The notes under the pieces were generated by a model. That model ran no database searches and was not told where the DNA came from. It saw nothing but the letters and a program-made list of their open reading frames with translations. DNA of 64,000 bases. Source: Streptomyces griseus subsp. griseus (lineage in GTDB: Bacteria; Actinomycetota; Actinomycetes; Streptomycetales; Streptomycetaceae). The stretch spans positions 1-64,000 of the forward strand of contig NZ_JOJE01000022.1 of assembly GCF_000720255.1 (NCBI RefSeq), written 5' to 3'. This document shows positions 32,962 to 42,300 of this stretch, in pieces; position 1 is the stretch's first letter; every line of letters begins with the position of its first letter. Both the position numbers and the translations under genes were made by a program.

Positions 32962-35382
32962 CTAGCCCGAGGGGAGGCCGGAACCGAGGGTCGGCGCGGT
33001 GCGGGAACTTCTGGAAGGTCTCGACCACACCGTGTCTGCTCCGCGGTCCTGGTACCACCGGGCGAGTTCCACACGGGACTTCATGCCGAGCTTTCGGAAG
33101 ATGTTCCGCAGGTGGTAGTTGACGGTGTACGAGGAGAGGTGCAGTTTCCCGGCGACCTGCCGATTCGTCATGCCCAGCACGACCAGGTCCGCCACGGCCC
33201 TCTCGGAACAGGTGAGAGCCTGTCCCAAATCGGACGGCCGGTCGGCCGGGGCGGCGGCGGGCGGCACGGGCGGCGCCTGTCGGGGGAGCCGTCCGGTGAT
33301 TCTGGCGACGTCCGTCAGCGCACCGGCCTCCTCGTACAGCTCCCGTGCCGCGACGAACTGTTGCTTGGCCGCACCTTCCCTCGTGTCCCGGTCGAGCAGC
33401 AGGATCCCCAAGTCCTCCGCGGCCTGGGCGGCGGCCCAGGCGTCGCGGTGCTCGCTGCCGGCCTGCGCCAGGGCGCCCTCGTCACGGCGGAGCAAACCTC
33501 CTGCATGCAGCGCCGAGACGGTCAGCGGCTGGAAGCCGGTGTTGTCGTCGGCGAGCGCTCGCACCGCGCGGACCACCTGCTCGGCCAGCCGGGGGGCGTT
33601 CGCGGCCAGAGCGGTACGGACCATCCAGGGGGCCGCTCCTGGTTCCTCCACGAACAGGACCGGCCTGGCGATCAGATGCGCGTACTGCCCTGTCAGCAGA
33701 CTGACGCCCCGTCCCGGGCCGTGCCGCTCGGTCACGACCTGGAGGTCGACCCACTCGGGCTGGGCGTAGAGCAGCGGGCGGTCGGGTTCCGACTCGGCCT
33801 GGTAGCGCGCCACCAGCTCCTGCGCGGCCCGCAGGTGGCCGCCGCGCAGGGCGGCAAGGGCCCGGATGGCACCGGCCAGTGGAATCAGCCACCGGTCCGA
33901 CCTGCTGGCGACCCCCATGCCGGCTTCGGCCCATTGGCCGGCCTTGCGGTGGTCACCCTTCGCGCTCGTGATTCTTGCCACCGCCGTTCCCAGGATCAGG
34001 TTGGCGGGGGGCGCGCCGGACGGCTCTTCCCAGCAGGCGACCTTCCTCAGCAGCTGCTCCGCCTCGGTCGTCTCGCCGAGCAAGGAAAGCTCGAGCGCCA
34101 CACAGTTCGTGATGACCTCGCAGATGAGGTCCGACTTCCCGGGCGGGATGCTCGCGGCGGCCGTTCTGCTCAGGCGGAGGGCTTCGACCGCCTGGCCGCC
34201 CGTCCGGGCGCACACCGAGTGAACCAGCCTCGCCAACGCCTGCCCCGAGATCTCCCCGGATGCCGCGCAGCCGCGAAGGAGGGCGTTCGCGGACTCCTTG
34301 GCCTGATCCATCCGGCCCTCGTGCAGGAAGGAGACGGCACGGGCGGACAGGACCGCGATGCTGTCCTCCTGGACCACGGGCGACACGACCGGAGGCCGGG
34401 GAGTCGCCGACGGCCGATGGGCCGGACCGCCGGGCGTGCTCGGCTGCCGGAGCCGGTCGGTGGGCGTGGGCACGGACGCGGCACGCAACAGCACCTGACG
34501 TACGCCCAGTGCCGTGGTTTCCACGATCGTCCTGCGGACCAATTCGTACCGGAAGGCGAGCCGGTCGTCGCTTCGGCAGGCAAGGAGCCCCGCGTCGACG
34601 GCCCGTTGGACGCACGCGGCCAGTTGGACGGGAGCAACGTCGACGAGGATCGCGGCCAGATCCCCGACACTGAACTCCGGGCCCAGCACGGCGGCTGTCC
34701 TCAGCATGTCCTGGATCTGCTGGCTGTGGTCGTTCAGCAGGCAGTTCACCGTGGACCGCAACCGCTCGGGGACCGCGGCGGAGGTGACGGCAGCCGTCTG
34801 CCCACCTACGCGCACCCGGCCGTCCTCGACGAGGCCCCTGGCCAGGGCCACCGTCAACAGCGGGTGTCCCGCCGCCTCGTCGGCCCATTCCGTCAGAGCG
34901 GGGTCGGGAGCGGCCCCCATGATGTCGGTGAGGACCTCCCGTACCGCTTCATGGGAGAGTCGGCCGAGGGCGAGGCGGGCACATCCCCATTCCTCAAGGG
35001 CCCTGACGAACCGGTGCACGTCCGCACCGTACGCATGGTCACGCACGGTGAACAACCACACCTGCTGCTGGTGCCGTAACGACGCCAGCCGTGCCGTCAT
35101 CCTGGAGAGCAGGGCTTGGTCGGCATACAGGTGCAGGTCGTCGAAGACAGCCAGCGTCGGGCCGTCCGCGGTCGGTAGCGGGAAGACCCCGGTCTCGGCG
35201 CGCACCGCGGTGAACTCGTGTTGCTCGGCGATGCGGCAGGCTTCGTGCGCAAGGCGCGTTTTTCCGATGCCTTCGTCTCCCGAGACCAATATCACGCCGC
35301 CGCGCCCGGATTTCGCGTCGTTTAATGTTTGAAGGATGAGGTTCATTTCCGTGTACCTGCCGCGCAGGGTGCTGTTTGACAC
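32962..35382 (-). CDS. LAL-type LuxR-family regulator, probable cluster activator
   Basis: 806 residues from GTG 35382 (GAGGAC just upstream). The Walker A motif is SGDEGIGKTRLAHEA near residue 35, LAVFDDLHLY is Walker B, and a LuxR helix-turn-helix occupies about residues 715-780 (LTCSERAVADLVVLGMTN; SSYTVNYHLRNIFRKLG). Large ATP-binding LuxR proteins of this kind are typical pathway activators. Leucine 20 is encoded by TTA (35323-35325), which ties expression to bldA and to development. It is divergent from the megasynthase, with phased direct repeats between them that are candidate binding sites. Confidence 0.93.
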   Translation of the reverse strand: MSNSTLRGRYTEMNLILQTLNDAKSGRGGVILVSGDEGIGKTRLAHEACRIAEQHEFTAVRAETGVFPLPTADGPTLAVFDDLHLYADQALLSRMTARLASLRHQQQVWLFTVRDHAYGADVHRFVRALEEWGCARLALGRLSHEAVREVLTDIMGAAPDPALTEWADEAAGHPLLTVALARGLVEDGRVRVGGQTAAVTSAAVPERLRSTVNCLLNDHSQQIQDMLRTAAVLGPEFSVGDLAAILVDVAPVQLAACVQRAVDAGLLACRSDDRLAFRYELVRRTIVETTALGVRQVLLRAASVPTPTDRLRQPSTPGGPAHRPSATPRPPVVSPVVQEDSIAVLSARAVSFLHEGRMDQAKESANALLRGCAASGEISGQALARLVHSVCARTGGQAVEALRLSRTAAASIPPGKSDLICEVITNCVALELSLLGETTEAEQLLRKVACWEEPSGAPPANLILGTAVARITSAKGDHRKAGQWAEAGMGVASRSDRWLIPLAGAIRALAALRGGHLRAAQELVARYQAESEPDRPLLYAQPEWVDLQVVTERHGPGRGVSLLTGQYAHLIARPVLFVEEPGAAPWMVRTALAANAPRLAEQVVRAVRALADDNTGFQPLTVSALHAGGLLRRDEGALAQAGSEHRDAWAAAQAAEDLGILLLDRDTREGAAKQQFVAARELYEEAGALTDVARITGRLPRQAPPVPPAAAPADRPSDLGQALTCSERAVADLVVLGMTNRQVAGKLHLSSYTVNYHLRNIFRKLGMKSRVELARWYQDRGADTVWSRPSRSSRTAPTLGSGLPSG

Positions 35383-35830
35383 GTGTCCTCACGTGGTTCT
35401 CGTTCTCCATTGTTCGGAGAGATGAACGACAGCTGGATCCACACCTGGGAATTGACGGATCGGGGGCTCCGCTTGGAGGGGGCAGAGAAGGTGACGATCC
35501 GTCAGTAAGTGTGGGCTGTGGGGGCGTCGGTACGTTAACACGCCCGGATGACGCGTTCTTTGCTGGCGGAACGCAATGGGCGTGCGGGTAAATGTGACGA
35601 CGGCAAATGCCCCTATCGACGCGCGGCGCCGGCTGGACTCGCGGCGCGGCAGCGGCACCCGTCGAGTGGGGCTACCTGATTGAGTAGCCCGTACCTGCTC
35701 ATCTCTCCTTAAACCTACCTGCTCAGGTGGTGACAATCGTCGGCTTTGGCGGGGATGGTCGTAGGGGGTTGAATCTCGCTCAAGGAGGCGTGGCGTTGCG
35801 TTTCAGGTGCCGGGCTAAGCATTCCTGTCG
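35383..35830. promoter_or_regulatory. Upstream region of the LAL regulator with hairpin and palindrome
   Basis: About 450 bases with lower GC than the genes around. GGGCTAC (35669-35675) and GTAGCCC (35684-35690) form a perfect 7-bp hairpin, and a little further on ACCTGCTCAGGT (35717-35728) is a palindrome. ACCTGCTC also occurs at 35693-35700, so it is repeated directly. These are candidate operators for the divergent promoters. No gene is seen. Confidence 0.4.
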
Positions 35831-35939
35831 GTGTCGCGGGTCACGATTGAACTTTCAATAGCAGTGTCGCGAATCACAACTGAATATCTCTTGGCGGTGT
35901 CGCGGATCGTGTATGCGGTGTCCTGCGTCACACCTGACG
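35831..35939 (+). repeat. Helically phased direct repeats upstream of the megasynthase
   Basis: Four direct repeats of a unit close to GTGTCGCGRRTCACNACTGA begin at 35831, 35864, 35897 and 35918. Spacings are 33, 33 and 21 bases, that is three, three and two helical turns. The first two copies are the most complete; the third loses its tail and the fourth reads GTGTCCTGCGTCACACCTGA. Copies stacked on one face of DNA in a divergent promoter region are what a cooperative activator would need. Confidence 0.6.
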
Positions 35940-36067
35940 TTCACGAGCGGTGACACAGGTCCTGGGCCGGCCGTCCCCCATCGCGTTTCAGGTTCTTCGT
36001 TTCAGGGCTTCTCCTGACGCCGCCAAAACCGGTATCCGCCGCTGGGTACCAGTGGTCAGGAAAGAGG

Positions 36068-36364
36068 ATGATGTCCACGCCCGTTTCACACGGCGGCCGT
36101 GCCCCCGTGGCCGCACGCCCGCGTCGATTCCCGTCCGTCGGCCCGGCCGACCTTGAACAGGGTCCTCACTGCGAAGACCAACACGTCCGGGAAGCCCGGG
36201 CGACGCGGGACGAGCCGCTGAACCTCCTCCTCCACTCCTCCGGCTCGCCGGTGGTGTTCCGGCTCGACAACGCGCTGGACGACGCCGCGCCGGGCCCGAG
36301 CGCCGACGCTCTCTCCGACGCAGCGGTGGAGACGACTTGCCCAGGCGCCGTACACGGTCGGTGA
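36068..36364 (+). CDS. Possible small protein ahead of the megasynthase
   Basis: 98 codons beginning ATGATG right after AAAGAGG, ending 30 bases before the megasynthase start. The sequence (HVREARATRDEPLNLLLHSS, then PVVFRLDNALDDAAPG) is protein-like, and coding bias is moderate. No family was recognised. It may be a real leader gene of the operon or a chance frame in the 5' untranslated region. The first possible start of the megasynthase lies close behind it. Confidence 0.35.
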   Translation: MMSTPVSHGGRAPVAARPRRFPSVGPADLEQGPHCEDQHVREARATRDEPLNLLLHSSGSPVVFRLDNALDDAAPGPSADALSDAAVETTCPGAVHGR

Positions 36365-36394
36365 CGGGGCGGCGGACGGCCGGACGGTGACGAA

Positions 36395-39300
36395 ATGACG
36401 ATGACGACAGGCGCGGCCGCGGCGGAACAGCCCGGCACGGCGGATGCGGCGGCGCGGCACGCGGCAGGCAGGGGTTCGGAGATGGACGACAAGCGCAAAG
36501 CACTGCTGCGGCTTCTGCGGGGTGCCCAGGCGAAGCCGGAGACCGCGGAGGGCATCGCCGTCATCGGTCTGGCCGGCCGGTACCCACGGGCCGGGACGCC
36601 GGAGGAGCTGTGGGCGCGGATCCGCGGCGGCGAGAACTGCATCCAGGAATTCCCGCCCGCGCGGGGACCGCGAGCTCAGGATCCCGGCGGCGGCGGCCTG
36701 CCGGACGGCCGCCGCTGGTGGGCCGGACTGATCGACGATGCCGACGCCTTCGACCCGCTGTTCTTCGGTATCGCCCCCGTCGAGGCCGAGAACATGGACC
36801 CGCAGGAGCGGATCTTCCTGGAGACCGTCTGGGCGACCCTCGAGGACGCCGGCTACCCGCCGCGCCGCCTCGCTCGGGAGAACAACCCGGTGGGTGTGTT
36901 CGCCGGGGTGATGAACAGCGACTACGAATGGATGGGCGGTCACGCCGCGGCCCTCGGAGTGGCCAACGAGGCCCGCGCGAACCCCTGGTCCATCGCCAAC
37001 CGTGTCTCCTACGTGCTGGACTTCCGCGGCCCCAGCCTCACCGTCAATACCGCGTGCTCGGCCTCCCTGACCGCCGTACACCTGGCCTGCGAGAGCCTGC
37101 GGGCGGGGGAATGCTCGGTGGCGGTCGCCGGGGGCGTGAACCTGATCCTCCACGCGTCGCACCTGCGCACCCTGTCCGAGAACGGGATGACGTCACCCGG
37201 CGACCGCTGCCGCGCCTTCGGCAAGGGCGCCGACGGGTTCGTGGACGGTGAGGGCGTCGGCGCGGTGCTGTTGAAGCCGCTGCGGCAGGCGGTCGCCGAC
37301 GGCGACCGGATATACGGCGTCATCCGGGCGTCCGCCATGAACTCCGGCGGCAAGACCGGCGGTTACACGGTCCCCAGTCCTCAGGCGCAGGCCGAGGTGA
37401 TCAGGACGAGCCTGCGCCGAGCCGGCATCGACCCGCGCACCATTGGTTGCGTCGAGGCCCACGGCACCGGCACACCGCTGGGCGACCCGATCGAGATCTC
37501 CGGCCTGAGCGAGGCGTTCCGCGAGCGGATCGACGACGAGCTGGCCCAGGGAGTGGAGCGCTGCGCGGTCGGTTCGGTGAAGTCCAACATCGGTCACCTG
37601 GAGTCCGCCGCCGGTATGGCGGGCCTCACGAAGATGCTGATGCAGCTCCGGCACGGGACCATCGCGCCCTCGCTGCACTCCGCCGAGCCGAACCCGGACA
37701 TCGACCTGACGGGCACTCCCTTCTTCGTCCCCCAGGAGCCGGTGTCCTGGCCGCGGCCGGTTGTGGTCCGCGCCGACGGGCAGCGCGTGGAAGTGCCGCG
37801 CCGGGGAGCGATCAGCTCCTTCGGGGGTGGTGGGGCCAACGCCCACCTGATCGTGGAGGAGTTCCGCGCGGACGCCCAGGAGGGGAGGCCGATTGCCCCG
37901 AGGGCGGCTGGTCCGCAGCTGGTGGTGTTGTCGGCGCGCGACGAGGAACGGCTGCGTGAATCCGCCGGACGGCTCGCCGCCTTCCTGGAGCGTCCCGCCA
38001 CGGGTACGCACTCCCCACGAGACGACGCCGAGCAGATCGGGCGAGTCGAGGCCGCGTGCCTGCGGCTTGCCGCCGAGGTGCTCGAGGCCCGTCCCGACGA
38101 CCTCGACCCCGCCACGCCGCTGGGCGAATACGGGTGCGGCGCGGCGGAACTGGCCCTCCTGGCCAGGAAACTCGGCGTGGAGTTCGGCGAGCGACAGGGC
38201 GGGGTCTCCCTCACCGCAAGTACCACCGTTCGAGAGGTCGCCCCGCTCCTGGCGGACACCGGGACGGATGAGGCGCGGGTGGGGGAACGGACAGTGGAGG
38301 GGCCGGAACGGATCTCTCTCGCCGACCTCTCCCACACCCTGCAGATCGGGCGGGAGGAAATGGAGGCGAGGCTGGCTTTTCCCGCCGCCGATCTGGACGA
38401 GGCCCGCGATCTGCTGCGCGCGTTCGCCTCCGGCTCCCCGGCCGCAGCGGTGGCGACCGGTGCAGCCCCGGTTCACCGGCGCTCCGAGCAGGACAAGGAC
38501 CGACTGGCACAGGCCCTGCGTGAGGCCGACCTCCGCACGGTGGCCGAGTGCTGGACCCGGGGCGCCGAGGTGGACTGGGCCCGGCTGCGCCCCGCAGGCG
38601 CCGTACGCCGTGTTGGTCTGCCCACGTATCCCTTCGCCCGCAAGTCGTACTGGCTGCCGCCGCTGCCCCGGCCGGCCGCGTCCCCCGTCGGGCGGTCGGC
38701 CCCGCTTCCCGGCGGTGGGCCGGCCGAGTCCGGCGGCGGTCAGTCGACGGCGCTCCCCGCTGTGCAGTCGGCGCCGCTCCCCGGCGGTCAGTCCGCGCCG
38801 CTCCCCGGCGGTCAGTCGACGGCGCTCCCCGCTGTGCAGTCGGCACCGCTCCCCGGCGGTCAGTCCGCGCCGCTCCCCGCTGTGCAGTCGGCGCCGCCCC
38901 CGTCCGCCGCAGGCCCGGAGCAGGCCGTGACCGGCCCCGCTCGGCAGGCAGGGCCCGTTCCGTCTGCCACCGGTCTGTCGGATGCCCGGGCGAATCCTGT
39001 CGTGCCCGGGGCCGCGGAACCGTCCGCCATGGTCTGTTACCGCCCGGTCTGGGTGCCCGAGCAGCGGCCCGGGGCCGATACCGACGCCGGCGGCGCCGGG
39101 ACCGAGCGGGTGCTGATCCTGAGCTCGCGCGACGCCGCCCCGCTGGCGGAGGACATCGCCCGGCACCACCGCGACGACGACACGCGTCTGATCGACCTCG
39201 ACCGTGACGACCTGAGCCGGGCGCTGGCCGAGGCCGGTCCCTTGGACCGCGTCTACCACCTCGGCGGCATCCGTCCGTACGGGCCGGGCGCGGCCGGTGA

Positions 39301-42300
39301 CCCCGGCGAACTGGAGGACAGCGGCAGGCGCGGAGTGCTGGCCCTGTTCCGGGTGGCCAGGCACCTGGCCGACGCCGGTGACGGGCGCCGGGTCCACCTG
39401 AAGATCGTGACGAGCGACGCCGCGGCGGCCTTCGGTGATCCCGTCGCCAACCCCTTCGCCGCCGGGCTGCACGGCCTGGCTCGGGTACTGCCGAAGGAGC
39501 GCCCGGAGATCAAGGCGGTATGCGTCGACTTCTCCCAGCGGGAGACGGCCGGGGGAGAAACCGCGCGGGAAGGCCTGCTGGAGGCCGTGCTGGACGAGCC
39601 CTGCGACTCCACCGGCCGCACCGTGCTGTTGCGGCACGGGGTGCGCTACACGCCGGCGCTCCAGCCGGTCGCTCTCCCGGAGCCGCAGCGGCCCCCGTAC
39701 CGGGAACACGGCGTGTACGTGATCGTCGGCGGCACCGGGGGCATCGGCCGGGAGCTGACCCTGCATCTCGCCGAGCGGTACCGGGCGAAGGTGGTGTGGA
39801 TCAGCCGGAGCCCCCTCGGTGACGAGCAGCGTGCCTGCGCCGACCGGGCCCGCGGCCTCGGCGGCGAGGTGCTCCACCTGCGCGCCGACTGCCGCGACGC
39901 CGCGGACCTGCGGCAGGCGGCAGCGGAGGTGAAAGCACGCTTCGGCCCGATCCACGGAGTCGTCCACGCGGCCATGACCTTCGAGCCGGGGCCGCTGGCC
40001 GCGCTCGACGAGCGGGCATTTCGCGCCGAGCTCGCCGTGAAGGCCGACGGCAGCGTGGCGATCGACGAGGTCTTCGGCGCCGAACCGCTCGACTTCCTGG
40101 TGTTCTTCTCCTCCGTGGGCGCCCTCACCGGGACCGCGGGCAACGGAACGTACAGCTGTGCGGGCGCCCTCCAGGACGCCTACGCACTGCACCTCGGTCA
40201 CCGGCGCCCCTACCCGGTCCGGGTCATCGACTGGGGGTACTGGGGGCCGATCGGCTCCGGTGCCCGACCGGGGCTGCGGGAGATCTTCCGGGACCTCGGC
40301 GTCGGCGAACTCTCCGTCGCCGACGGGCTGTCCGCCGTCAGCCGGGTCCTCGGCAACCGGCTGCCGCAGGTGCTGCCGATCAGCGCGAGCGGCGTCGCCC
40401 TCGCAGCCCTGGGCGCGGCTACCGTGCCGCCCGCCGAGCTGGCCCCCGCCGACGGCGCGCCGACCCTGCCCACCGCCTCCTCCCGGCTGGTGCGGCCGCG
40501 TACCGGGGACGACCCGGGCGTCGGCAGCGTGATCTCCGGGTATCGGCTGCTCACCGAGGTCTGCCGCCCCGCGGTGCTCGGGGTGTTCCAGCGGATGGGC
40601 GTTCTGGTGGATCCGGGCGACAGCCACGACCGGCGGGAGCTGCCGGAGCGGCTTGGCATCCTGCCCAAGTACCGGCGGCTGTACGAGGCGTTGCTGAACA
40701 TCCTGCGGGACGCCGGGTACGTGGAGTTCGACGGCGAACGGGTGCGTCTGCTGTCCGCCGGCGACACGGCGCGGTCGTACGACGCCGACGCACTGGAGCC
40801 GGAGTTCGACCGGATCGCCGCGGACCACCCCGACCTGGCGTCCACGGTGACCCTGACCCGGCTCTTCCTCCAGTCCTACCCGCAGATCCTGCGCGGGGAG
40901 GTACGGGCCACCGAGATCATGTTCCCCGGCTCCTCGATGGCGCTGGTGGAGGACTTCTACAAGGCCAACCCGCTCACGGACTCCTTCAACCAGCTGGTCC
41001 GCGACGCGGCGGGCGCCTACCTGGAGCAGCGGATCCGGCGACTGGCCCCCGGGGAGCGGCTGCGCGTCGTCGAGTTCGGGGCCGGCACCGGGGCCACCAC
41101 GGAGACGGTGCTGCCGGAACTGGCCCGCTACGCCGACCGGGTCTCCTACTGGTTCACCGACATCTCGCCACTCTTCCTCGAGCACGCCGAAGCCCGCTTC
41201 CGCTCCGACTACGGCACCCCGGGCTTCCTCGAATTCCGCGTCCTGGACCTGGAACGCGGACTGCAGGAGCAGGGCTTCGCCCCGGGCACGTACGACATGG
41301 TCCTCGCCACCAACGTCGTGCACGCCACCCGCGACCTGCGCGCCACCCTCGGCAAGGCCAAGGACCTGCTGCGGCCGAACGGCTGGCTGGTGCTCAACGA
41401 GCTCACCGAGGTACTGGACTCCACCACGGTCGTGGGCGGGCTGCTGGACGGCTGGTGGCTCTTCGACGACGAGGAACTGCGTCTGCCGGACTCCCCGCTG
41501 GCCGCCCCGGCGACCTGGCGGCGGCTGCTGCGCGAGCAGGGCTTCGGTGACGTGGTGGTGACCGGAGGAAGTGGCCCGGACGGCCGCCCGCGCGGCCAGC
41601 ACGTGATCGTCGCAGAGAGCGACGGGCTGCGGCCCGCCGAACCGCGGGCCGGTGTCCTGGACGCCGCTCCCGCCGAGGCGGAGCAGGCGGCTCCGGCGGT
41701 TTCGACGCCTCCGGCGGGACCGGCGCCCTCCGAGGATTTGCGGCACCGGCTCGGGACCATCATCGTGCGGTGCCTGAAGCTCGACGAGGACGTGGACCCG
41801 GACCGGCCGCTCGCGACCTACGGATTCGACTCGCTCACCGGCATGAAGATCGTGACGGGGATCGCCGACGAGCTCGGCGTGACGGTGTCCCTCGGCGACT
41901 TCTACGACCACCCGACGCTGCGCGAGCTCGCCCGGCACTACGCGGACAGCGGCACGTTCGGCACCTCCGGCTCCCGGCCCCCGGAGGCCGGCGAGCCCGC
42001 CGCCCCCTCACACATCCCGGCGCCTGTCGTGCACACGCCGGTGCCCGCCTCCCACGAGCCGCCGACCGACCACCCGCTGTCGGAGGGCCAGCGCGCCCTC
42101 TGGGTCATCGAACGCATGACCCCGGGCACGTACGCCTACAACCTGCCGCTCGCCCTGCGCCTCGACCCGGGAGTGGACGTCGGCGCGCTTCGGCTGGCTC
42201 TGCAGAGCATCGTCGACCGGCAGGACAGCCTGCGTTCCACGATCCGCACCACCGACGACGGCCCGGTGCGCACCGTGGCGGCCTGGCAGGAGCTGCACTT

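Noticed and set aside
35831..35939. CRISPR array or replication iterons
   Set aside because: Only four degenerate units with unequal spacing, no cas or replication genes, and a location in a divergent promoter region.
37193..41938. Very long minus-strand open frame (over 1,500 codons) opposite module 1
   Set aside because: It mirrors the third-position bias of the megasynthase, has an arginine/glycine-rich composition without domains, and is a normal antisense shadow in high-GC DNA.
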